From: Planoprotostelium fungivorum
Taxonomy: Eukaryota; Evosea; Variosea; Cavosteliida; Cavosteliaceae
Reading direction: 5' to 3'
Length of the DNA stretch: 64,000 nucleotides
Assembly (NCBI GenBank): GCA_003024175.1
Contig: MDYQ01000007.1
Span: 124,001 to 188,000, forward strand
Shown here: piece by piece, positions 54,925 through 64,000 of the stretch
How positions within the stretch are numbered: position 1 is the stretch's first letter
Layout of the letters: every line of letters starts with the position of its first letter
Translations under genes and position numbers: made by a program
Notes under the pieces: model-generated
What the model saw: the letters and a program-made list of their open reading frames with translations, nothing else
What the model was told of the DNA's origin: nothing
Databases searched by the model: none

Positions 54925-57900
54925 TCAAGAGGACAGAGGATTGTCTGCCAACTTCTCCAAAAATCTCAGAACCTCCGTGGTGTCCGGCAAGAAGTATCCC
55001 TGTCCCTTCTTACCCACACCACAGTCGATGACTTGAGGTTGTTGGTCAAAGTCTAAATTGGTGGGCTCTCCGATGTAGATGACCATGTCATGTTCTGGAT
55101 GGCGAGTCATGATCTTCTTCAACATGTTGGCCTGGCTGCACTCGAACGGACGGACCTCTACGGATCTCTCGCACATGATGACTTGGGCCGGTGTGGTGGT
55201 GTTGTCTAAAGACTTTCAGTCTCTCATGTATTTCGAAACGATTCGATCCATAGAACCTTCCATTGGAGAAATGATGTAGGAAAAAAAGTGAAGAAAAAAG
55301 TCGAAAGTGAAGAAGAGATGGAATCTCACCCAAAACATTTCTCAACTCTTGAGCTCTGAATTCACCGAAAGACGTCTCTCTGTCTGTCGAACGATAGTGC
55401 CAGGTCAGACAAGTCTCCTTCTCTTCAAAGAAGCTCCCCGGTGTCCTTTCTGTGAAGTGTGTCAAGATGGGAACGATCCTACCCTTCCACGACAGATCGA
55501 TCTGTTTCACGTGAGATTTCACTTCGAAATTTCGACTCACGTGACCGGGGAAGTACCAGCCATTGTCGTCTACGGTGGTGAGGGCACCGCTGCCCATGAG
55601 AGGGTTACCTCCTTCGTTCGCGGAAGTTTCATCTACAACGGGCCGGAAGAAAAATCCGTGCTCGGCGGCCAGGCCGACCGGAAGATTTCCGAACCACTGC
55701 TGCAGGGTGTTGCGATCTGTATGATGTCATAATGACGTCACGATGACGTCGTACCTCTGCCGCTGGAGATGTAGACGATGTTGTGCTCGTCTTTCGACAG
55801 GCGGTGCAGAACGTCGGTTAATTTTCTGGAGGGAGAAGCTAAGAAGGGAAGGGAAGCGTAAGCGATGAGGGCTCCATCGGTGCACAGGACGATGAGCCTG
55901 GCGTTGCATTAGGATGAAATAATGATCTACAATGGAATAATTATATAGAAATGAAACGGTTGTAGAGCGATGGAACAGTTGTAGAATGATGTAACACCTC
56001 TTCTTTGCGGCCAAATACTTCTCTTGGATGAGGTCTACGGTTAATTTGGGCGTCTTGTTGATGAGAGCGCTGGCCTTACTCACGCGATCCAGATCTGCGA
56101 ACGTCAGTCTCTCTTTTCGAAGACGAACTCACCCTTGATGAAACTCTCTCCCCAATTGCAGGCAGTGTGGGTGTGAATGTATTTCGATAGAACATCAAAT
56201 CTTCCCTTCTTCTCTTCATCGGTCATGGTGATCGCATCATGCATGGCATCGGCCAACGCATGAGTGTTCCACGGGTTCACGAGATACGCTCCACTGAGAG
56301 AAGAAGCCGACTGAAACGTCTCAGAGACTTCCATCTACAACGAGACTCACCCCCGCAAATTCGGACAAGATCAATATTCCGTGCTTTTCGTTCTGGCAGG
56401 CGATGTACTCCTGGGCTACGAGGTTCATACCATCACGGATGGAAGTGACAAGGGCAGCGTCAGAGATGCGGTAGAGGGCACACAGCTCGGGGAAGGGTGT
56501 GGACTTGAAGAGGTAGTGGATGGGTTGGTAGTCTAAATCTCCGTATTCTCCGTTGATGTGACCCACTAGTACGTGTTATCGGATGTTGATGTGATGATGA
56601 TGATGATGATGATGATCGTGATCGTGTCGATCCTCATCGCGATCACATCGTGATCACGATCATGCTGAAGACGATGGTGATGAGAGGACTCACCCAGAGT
56701 CTCGACTTCGATCTTGAGTTTCTTGTACTGCTCCACTTCGGTCCTAGAGGGTACGGCCACTTGAATGAGGATGGCCTTGCCTCTCCACTCGGGATAAGTC
56801 TCCAGCATCAACTGGAAGGCGCGGAGCCTGTGTGGGATACCCTTGATGTAATCCAATCGATCTACGGCCAAGAAGACCTGAAGACTCTGAGTGACAGGTG
56901 ACACGTCTTATCACGTCACCTTCTTGTCTTTGAAAGAGGTCTGAAAATCTCCGATGATCTTCTGGACGGCGTCTGTTCTCAGCTCGTTCTCAAACTTGTC
57001 GGGGTCGATTCCCACAGGAGAGATCTTTTTCCCATCAGGAGAAGAATAAAAGAAAATAAAAGAAAATAAAAGGAAATAAAATCGACGTACCACTAGGGGG
57101 ATGAACTTTCCCTCGTAGTGAACGCCGGCGGGTGTGGTTTCACATCCCAAGAGACGACTGCATGCAGTGATGAAGTGTCTCGCGTAGTCGTACGTGTGGA
57201 AGCCAATCATGTCACAGTTGAGGACACCCTGCAGGAGAGCGTTACGGACTGGAATGATCTGGTAGATCTCTGAGGTGGGGAAGGGAATGTGAAGGAAGAA
57301 CCTTAGAGGTATGAGTGGCACACCTCTCACGATCTCATGCTCACCCGAGGCGAACGGCGGGTTGCATCTTTCTCAACATCTCGGGTAACTTCATGAGGTG
57401 GTAGTCTGTTGGGATCAGGAGGGGATGATGTCAGATGGACTCACCGTGAACCCATACGAGATCGGTAGCTCTCATAGTCTTGGAGACGACGTCGGCGAAG
57501 GCTTGGTTGGCGGTGAGATAAGACTTCCACAGGTGTTCGCGGTAGCTGTTCGAATCGTTATCACCGATGAAATGATGATGATGAAGAGATACCTCGAACC
57601 ACTCTCTTCTAAGAGGTAATGGAAGAGGGGCCACAAGACTCCATTGGAGAAGCCGTTGTAAAATTCTTCTGCGACCTTCTCGTCGAGATAGACTGGGATG
57701 CAGTTGTGTTGAGCCAGGAGTTGTTCTTCGAATTTCTTCTGTTGTTCCTTGGGGATGACTTGACCCGTCCAACCGATCCAGAGGAATGGTAACTTTTTCT
57801 TGACACCTATGGACAGGGATGAGACGAAATGTTGATCCATCGTTAGAGTGAAAGATAGACGAGACGTGTGATGAAGGGGACGAACGATCTGAAGATGGAT

Positions 57901-58072
57901 GATCACCTTCTAAACCGGCCACGAGACCTCCTGAGCTCATGGTGAACGTCCAGTTGTCTTTATCAGCATCGTACGAAGCGCTGACCGGAAGTCGATTCGA
58001 AACTACGATGACCCTTCCCATATGTTCTTTCAGGGCAGAGATAGTCTGAGCTCTCTTCAGACTTAGATTCAT
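54925..58072 (-). CDS. Trehalose-6-phosphate synthase (GT20) with degenerate TPP domain
   Basis: The minus-strand N-terminus carries GT20 motifs: VIVVSNRLPVSASY, MSSGGLVAGLEG, FLWIGWTGQ, YNGFSNGVLWPLFHY, LVWVHDYHLMKLPEML, IPFPTSEIYQIIPVRN, MIGFHTYDYARHFITACSRL, VDRLDYIKGIPHRL and SIRDGMNLVAQEY. This domain makes trehalose-6-phosphate from UDP-glucose and glucose-6-phosphate. The C-terminal HAD-type TPP domain is recognisable (RLIVLCTDGALIAYAS, VYISSGRDRNTLQQWFG, AAEHGFFFRP, CLTWHYR). Its first motif, normally DxDGT, reads CTDGA: the nucleophile Asp and the Thr are missing, so phosphatase activity is doubtful, as in plant class I/II proteins. About 830 residues, 11-12 introns. An intronic AATAAAAGAAAATAAAA tract lies at about 57045-57082, and ATCTACAACG at 56332-56342. 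Confidence 0.92.
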
Positions 58073-58494
58073 ATTGATTAATCGTCAAAAACGTCGTGGG
58101 ATAATGGCTGATAAGATCGATAGAGTCTGATGTCTGATGACGATTGGGGATGAGAAGCGGCGCGTGGATCTAGCGTGAAATTCACACCAAGTTTCACCCT
58201 TCAAAATATCCGTGGATCAATCCACCCGAGCGCGGTACCGTGTCTGCACGATGGACAAAACAGACGAGGACGTGAAGAATGGATGTCTATGAAGAAGGAT
58301 GTCACACTCATCTGAGATCGATATATATGGTTTTCGTACTGTGATTGATCGTCAGCTACTCTAATGATTGACGTCCTATTCGAGAGCATTGTATGCCACG
58401 ACTCTATTGCTGATCGCGCTGAGCTTCGCACGTTGGGACGTGTGGGAGTTGTAGAATGGACAGCGCAATGAATTGAGACTAATTGATCACACCG
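58073..58494. other. Divergent promoter region
   Basis: A 422-bp gap between TPS (-) and the membrane protein (+). No gene-like frame, RNA or repeat seen. Confidence 0.45.
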
Positions 58495-59600
58495 ATGCAG
58501 AAGCCTGCAAGAGACGAACAACCGATTCAGAATGTCGAAGTGAACTCTGAGACACCTGAGGAGGAAGAAGACTCGTCTTCTAGCAGCAGCGAAGACGATG
58601 GATTAGAGAGCCAAGGAGACGCTAGATCGTCGCTGATTCCCTCGTCAGATAGAACGAAAGAAGAATTGAAACCCACAACGTCGAGATCGATAGAGACCCC
58701 TGATGAGTCGAAAATGAGGAGGAGAATTCAACGTGATAGGGGTTCACCTTCACTATTAAACGAAGAATCACAGAGATCATCGATCGAGAAAGGTAATTTG
58801 AGAGGCCGCGATGAAACATCGACTGAATGATGAAAGTTTTTATTGGGAAATCTGTCGAAACTCGATTTTCTTGGATTATCTACGTGTTTCTGATATTAGT
58901 TCTCATTGGTACCGTCACCCCTTTTCTAAACCTTGAACAAGACCGATCTTCAACATCAAAGGTGTTCCTCTCAGTCATTTTCGAATGACGACCTGATGTC
59001 CAACAGTCATCGAAGGAGAATGACTATGGCTCCTTATTGAGTTCTATCGACAATACACCCGGCATCTCCAACACCACGAAGGAACGGGTCTACTTCAACA
59101 TTCGCCATCATGTGTGGAACAAGCCTCTCAGTCTCATGATGTTCACCCACAAGGGAAAGAGACAAGCCCATGAGCTTGCCTCGTCCATCGGTGAAGGTCT
59201 TCAATTGACAGTCAAGATCATCAGCCAAAACTACGGAGTTAAAATCGGGGAATCCATTGCCAAAGGAAGAAGGGAGCTCTTTGTATTGGAACAGATTCAA
59301 GCCAGCGAGTCACACTTTCTCACATCGGCCATCAACGACAATGATCCTCATGTTCTGGACAAGAACGGTGCGAAGCGATCGACGCAGCGGACATTAGTCA
59401 TCATCATCAGAGAGGTGCAGTGGGGTGACAGTGTTGATGTGCGATGGTAACGGAAACAGGAGACAGATGAGATGATGTCCAAGTTGAAAGAGAGTGAAGA
59501 GAGGGACGAGCTGGAAGTATATGCAAAGCAACACCTCCTGAATAACGGATGGCCACACAGAGTTCCTGCGAGGATACTTCACATGTATGTTCTCGAATAA
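58495..59600 (+). CDS. Single-pass membrane protein with acidic cytosolic and folded luminal parts (LAP1-like topology)
   Basis: The N-terminal ~100 residues are acidic and Ser-rich (TPEEEEDSSSSSSEDDG, then Arg/Ser-rich). An intron at 58794-58838 leads into one TM helix (IIYVFLILVLIGTVTPF). The luminal part is well ordered: VYFNIRHHVWNKPLSLMMFT, GKRQAHELASSIGEGLQLTV, RRELFVLEQIQASES and RTLVIIIRE. The last exon reads ETDEMMSKLKESEERDELEV..GWPHRVPARILHMYVLE. A disordered charged tail, one TM helix and an alpha/beta luminal domain with a WxKPLxLMM start recall torsin-activating LAP1/TOR1AIP proteins of the nuclear envelope. Sequence similarity is too slight to assert it. Four exons, about 310 residues. 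Confidence 0.6.
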
Positions 59601-59854
59601 AGAAGTCGTGATGGTGTTGTTATGATGAAGACTTTGTTTCATGACATGATATGGACGACGAACTTCTGGGTTGCTTGGAAGCGAAGCAGATGGACAAGTC
59701 TCAAGCTAACGTCCCGCGGGCACGAGTACTCAAGACAATGAGGACAGGACCACTCACATGGCATTCGGCTCGGGACATCGGCGCTCCTTCTCATTCAGGA
59801 ATGGACAGTTACACATGATCATCCAACACAAAATAAAGAGACGAGAACAAGAAC

Positions 59855-60037
59855 ATGAACGCAGCCAATTCACCCTTATCACACCGTGCCGTCGAGCACG
59901 TCCGAAAGAACGTGATCTGGTACGCCGTCGGCGTGGCAGGCACCATCGAGACTGTCGGATGGATCAACGTCTATTTGAAGAAGTACAAGAAGAGCGACGC
60001 GACCTCCGAACCTCCGAAACAAAATGGTTCCGTATAA
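59855..60037 (+). CDS. Small single-pass membrane protein
   Basis: An intronless 60-codon frame encodes NAANSPLSHRAVEHVRKN, one hydrophobic helix (VIWYAVGVAGTIETVGWINV) and a Lys-rich end (YLKKYKKSDATSEPPKQN). A short N-terminal basic segment, one TM helix and a Lys-rich tail are common in small mitochondrial or ER membrane subunits. No family could be named. ATG 59855 follows an A-rich context (aagaacATG). Confidence 0.55.
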   Translation: MNAANSPLSHRAVEHVRKNVIWYAVGVAGTIETVGWINVYLKKYKKSDATSEPPKQNGSV

Positions 60038-60702
60038 ACACGCATCCCATGCGTCCATGATCACCACCAGTGCATTGCAGATTGTCTCCCAAGCAATCTG
60101 TCCATAAAGACATCTGAGGAAACACACGTAATGTTGACCAGCCAAATTCTGTTGCGGCTGTCTTGACGCTGATTCACAAAATGCGGGCGAGTCAGTTCGT
60201 AGGGAGAAGAACCGAAGTTTCTGAGATTTCTGGGATATCTAAACGCAGCCGGTACATCATCAGACACACAAGGCTCTCTATCGGGGCATAGGCCTATCCA
60301 GATTGCGTCGATTCTCGGATAGAGTCTATCTATAAACAGCGAGCTAACACACACCATGTGAGTGTCACAATGCTGGCAATGTGTCTAGCCCTCCGCCGTC
60401 GTGAAGGGATGTACTGACGGTACGAACAGTTGCGAAACATCTGCCACCATTGTAAATAGAATCACATTGCATCGTTCGTAATCGTCTGAGAGTCCGTAGA
60501 GCCAGAGATCACAGTCCGTTGGGACTCATGCACATTAGTTGTTCTCCAGGGTAAGTCACCTCCGCAATCACAACCCAAACTAGGTGCGTTGAGTTATATG
60601 ACACTTGAATCACCAACATAGTTGTAAAAAGTACAAATCACCAGGCATCAAACTTTAGAATCGAACATCATCACATTACGGCTACGCATACGTTACGACA
60701 CA
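60038..60702. other. Intergenic region
   Basis: About 665 bp. A minus-strand frame of 98 codons (60061-60357) lacks protein-like composition and splice support. No RNA or repeat recognised. Confidence 0.45.
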
Positions 60703-63700
60703 ATGAACGGCGAACTGGATTCGTCTGTCCAAAATGGAATGTCTAACATGGACATTTCACATTCTACAGGAGGTGAGACTCTCCCACGTCCCACCGTCAC
60801 TCATCTAAAATCGAAGACACATCAGAAGAAAAAGACGAGATCTCTCCCTCATCGCTCCTCATACCTCGAAGAATGGGTGAGTCCATCTCCATTCACCTGT
60901 CCTCATCCTCCACCCAGGTTGGGACGGCAGCATGCCCAACGTATCATCACCCATGTTGCAACGAAAGACACCATCACCGACACCGAATGAGATGCCCCAT
61001 CCATCCATGGTCCCCCGCTGTGAGTCCCCTGAGACGACTCTATTGCAACTGGCCTTTCCATTCGCCCCCGCCGTCTTAGAATCAAACGCTGCCACCACCG
61101 CCTCCCCCGACGTGAGTGGCTCGTTGTAGATGCATCCATGACTGGTTGTAGATACACGTTCTGACTCGTTGTAGATCACACCGATGATGCTCCGGAGAAA
61201 TTCGGTGATGGAGAGGCCCATCGATTCCAGAATCCGAGACTTACGGAGGAAGGTAGGTCACGTGACCGTTTCATTTGAATGAAGCGTTGTAGTATTCCAA
61301 CAGTGATACAAATCTATTGAATTCTCTCTTGACCGGGATGAATTACGACCAAGAGGGAAAATTATCCGGCGGTAAGAGGGAGAGGGCGGCCTCGATTTCG
61401 GAGGTATTTGGATCGTTGTAGATGGATGATGACGTTGCCAGGCGACGTTCAGGAGGGGACAGACAGATTGGGGGGCGTTCGAGCCAGTTCACAAGGTCAG
61501 TTGAAGATCATCTTTCATCATCCGATCGTGCGATCGTTATGTCATCTCGATGCGATCGTGATCGCGATGCGAACGTGTTGCGATCACGATCACGATGCGA
61601 TCGTCATGTCATCTCGCTGCGATCACCATGCGATCATCATGATGGAGTCTGACACACTCTCAGAGATCACGATCACCGACCGAAGAATCCATCCGACCCG
61701 TGTTCGGAACTCTGGATTTAGACAGCAGACACCTCCGAAGATCCGTTTCCGTGAGAATTCCCCGAACCCGATCCGATTCCGCTCCGAACATCATTCCGGT
61801 GGCCAAGGTGGACGGAAGAGAAATGGCTGGTTGTAGTGTGGACGAAGAGAACGAGGTCACCCTCACGCTGGATATCGTGGGGAACATCAGGTGACCGTCT
61901 ACAACGATAAAATCTCGCGGAGATTTACGGTGACAGGTCTTGTACGGGGCCGTTGAACATTTTGCTGGGGTACCAAATTGAGACGGTGTTGGGACAGAAC
62001 ATGAAGATGCTGCTGCCCACTCGACACAGGAACACGTCAAGCGATACCATTTCAGAATTCCTGACATCATCTGATACTTCAGAGAGTGGTTTTAAACTCT
62101 GTATCATGGCTCTACAACACCACGATCGCCAGGTGAAATCTCCGAGAAATTTTGGAGAAAGAGATGCGAATTCTCCAGGTATTCCCGGTGGTGATGAGAG
62201 TGGAGCAGATGTACAGCTGGCCACTACCTCTGTTCCGTGTACACATACATCCCTGCGAGGAATCAGAGAAGATATTCGTCACTGTCGACGGAACCATAGT
62301 CGACATTCACGACAACATTTTTCCGGTCGTATTCGGATACGACCGCCCGGACATCGTGGGACAGGTGAAATTTCATCGAAATTTCCGTCGTTGAATTTTC
62401 ACAGAATATTTCGGTTCTGTTCACGTCGAAGGAGGGATCACCGATGTTGGGAAAATCGGTATCACCTTATCAGTCTCCGATACTGCAGAAGTCCCCCACC
62501 ATGGAGAGACAGAAGTGGAGCCGGCCGGGCACCTACTATGACGTCATACAGATGAAAGACGGATCACTGTGTGATGTCATCGTGGAGATCACCCAGGAAG
62601 AGAAAGAAGGTATGTCGATCGTGATGATGATCATGATGGTGATGCTGATGGAAAAAACTAGGCCCGCGAGTGCTCGTCGGAAAAATCAAACGGAAAATGG
62701 AATTCGTTCAGAAGAAAACCGATCCGACATCTACAACGAAAGTGGGCCACTGGATCATCCAAGAGACCATCGGCCAGGGATCCCACGGAAAAGTCAGGCT
62801 GGGCATCCATTCTACAACGCGACAGAGAGTGAGACACCTCGTACGACATCGTTCTCAACTCCACAGGCTGCCGTCAAATCGGTCAAGAAGTCGAAGACGA
62901 ACCCGGAAGAATTGGAGAAAATTCGCAGAGAAATCAGCATCATGAGATTGATCAGCCATCCCAACATCGTCCGGTTGATCGATTTGATGGAGGACGATCA
63001 CATCATCCACATCGTGATGTCTTATCATCCACAGACTCTACGACATCACCTGAAGAGTTACCCCGGGAGGAAGTGAGGCGTACGGTACGTACGTACGATA
63101 CTGACGGAATAGGTTCCCGGACGATCTCTGCCGACGTTATTTCGGTCAATTATTATCCGCCGTGTCACACTGCCACACGTACCACGTCATTCATCGAGAC
63201 ATCAAGGTACGCGAAATTTCATCGACATTTCACCTGATGACATCATCAGCACGAGAACATCCTCTTGAGTGAAGACACGCAAGACATTATCCTCATCGAC
63301 TTTGGTATGTCGAATTATGAGATGGAGACGAAATTTCTGTCGACTTTCTGTGGATCTCCTGCCTTCTGTGCCCCCGAGATGTTTCTGGCCAAGCAGTACA
63401 GAGGCCCAGAGGTAGACGTGTGGTCCATGGGTGAGAAATTTGGGGGAAATTTCGACTCGAAGTCGACGGGGCTGATTGTAGACAGGGGTGTGTCTGTACT
63501 CCATCGCTACCGGAGAATTACCGTTCGACAACGTCGGGGCTATCTTATCCGGTGAATACAATCGAAATGTGGAAATTCCCATTGGTGAGTTGTAGATGGA
63601 CATTCACATTCATTCGATATCGATCGTGTGATTCACGGTCACGTGATCCCATCCTGCATGGATCGAAGGAAGACGATGTGCTCAATTTTGACAGAGTTGA

Positions 63701-63792
63701 TGGATCTGCTGTCAAAGATGATGAAAGTGGACCCACAGGAGAGGATCAGCATAGAGGGTATACGCAATCACGGCTGGTTCGTCAGAGCTTGA
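60703..63792 (+). CDS. PAS-domain Ser/Thr kinase (PASK-like), second copy type
   Basis: A long Ser/Thr/Pro-rich N-terminus ([35 protein letters not shown]) precedes a PAS-like segment ([39 protein letters not shown]). A second PAS-like region follows ([31 protein letters not shown]), then [20 protein letters not shown]. The kinase is complete: [66 protein letters not shown], and [18 protein letters not shown] before TGA at 63790-63792. PASK proteins couple nutrient state to glycogen and translation control. About 15 exons. Copies of the intron word lie in introns at 61122-61176, 61414-61424 and 61896-61906, and in an exon at 62728-62738 (TSTTK). Confidence 0.82.
61122..61176. repeat. Three head-to-tail half-sites in one intron
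   Basis: CGTTGTAGATG (61122-61132), GGTTGTAGAT (61144-61153) and CGTTGTAGAT (61167-61176) are spaced 22-23 bp apart in the same orientation, in or at the edge of one intron of the second PAS-kinase gene. This is a small tandem array of the dispersed word. Confidence 0.85.
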
Positions 63793-64000
63793 AGCATTAT
63801 TTATTGAGAACGCATCGAAGGGTGTGATGATCTACACTGTTGTAATAGACGAACGTGATGGAATTGGCGTAATCATCACAAAATTCTTGCACTCCTGCAG
63901 ATGTGTCAGCGTATTCCTCTCTACCTAGAATAGTTATTGAAACCTGCCAAACGGTAGCCGCACTACCATCAATGAGATGATTGCCAACGATTTCTTCAAG
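63793..64000. other. 3' flank of the PAS-kinase gene
   Basis: The 208 bp to the window end contain no recognisable gene. A degenerate half-site CTGTTGTAAT lies at about 63838-63847 in the probable 3' UTR. Confidence 0.4.

Noticed and set aside
56580-56690. GATGATGATG-rich tract considered as a satellite or CRISPR-like array
   Set aside because: Units are irregular, there are no unique spacers, and the tract lies within an intron of the trehalose synthase gene.
60061-60357. Minus-strand 98-codon frame
   Set aside because: Composition is unremarkable, no splice support or family was seen, and it ends near a neighbouring 3' UTR.
1-64000. CRISPR arrays, bacterial operons, riboswitches, retroelements or DNA transposons
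   Set aside because: No regular repeat-spacer structure, reverse transcriptase, integrase, transposase or long terminal repeats were seen. The dispersed intron word lacks transposon ends beyond its own palindrome.

Overview
The window is a compact, gene-dense eukaryotic chromosome segment. Nearly every gene is cut by many short GT-AG introns, mostly about 35-60 nt with a GTGAG 5' splice site, and intergenic gaps are usually under 800 bp. The gene set suggests a free-living amoebozoan of the protosteloid/variosean or Acanthamoeba kind. It has a canonical receptor tyrosine kinase, PAS-domain kinases, a kinase-like membrane receptor, secreted wall-degrading enzymes (GH16 glucanase, papain-type and S10 proteases, a hevein-type chitin-binding protein) and a trehalose-6-phosphate synthase. 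The species call is inference from gene content and intron style, not from a marker gene.

Layout. 0-4.1 kb: three + strand genes of unknown function. 4.5-9.0 kb: a BLTP3 (UHRF1BP1/SHIP164)-like bridge lipid-transfer protein. 9.0-12 kb (-): a receptor tyrosine kinase. 13.6-14.5 kb: a small Ser/Thr kinase with DWG in place of DFG. 14.6-17.4 kb (-): a Tousled-like kinase with an apparent N-terminal SANT/Myb domain, crossing an assembly seam with a duplicated 147-bp segment. 17.7-18.9 kb: an EngB/YihA-type GTPase. 19.8-21.2 kb (-): a secreted GH16 beta-glucanase. 21.9-24.7 kb: a PAS-domain kinase, tail-to-tail with a GOT1 homologue. 26.0-29.4 kb: a CBM48 plus coiled-coil tail-anchored protein with an 11-copy internal repeat. 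29.6-32.7 kb: a small conserved-looking protein, a CINP-like protein and a phosphatidylinositol transfer protein. 32.9-34.6 kb (-): an F-box gene. 35.0-37.4 kb: a DH/PH RhoGEF. 37.7-38.8 kb: a cathepsin-like protease. 39.1-44.7 kb: two paralogous PAS-like/CG-1-like genes on opposite strands, flanking a secreted hevein-domain protein and a decayed copy of its last exon. 45.1-49.2 kb: a membrane receptor with Cys-rich repeats, a GPS autoproteolysis motif, one TM helix and a pseudokinase. 49.2-51.4 kb (-): an ALKBH2/3-like dioxygenase and an unknown gene. 51.8-53.5 kb: a serine carboxypeptidase. 54.4 kb: tRNA-Ala(AGC). 54.9-58.1 kb (-): TPS with a degenerate TPP domain. 58.5-60.0 kb: two membrane proteins. 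60.7-63.8 kb: a second PAS-domain kinase.

The strongest unexplained signal is not a gene. A 10-nt word, ATCTACAACG, and its reverse complement CGTTGTAGAT occur at least 25 times by eye, where well under one is expected. They lie mainly inside introns of unrelated genes, sometimes paired into a near-perfect 20-bp palindrome. Three further intron vocabularies recur: GAAATTTC inverted pairs, ATTTTATTTTATT tracts and ATGATCATGATG-type palindromic tracts. Introns here look built from a small set of shared sequence modules.

All multi-exon models were made by eye from splice consensus, frame continuity and family similarity. Spans are more reliable than individual exon borders.
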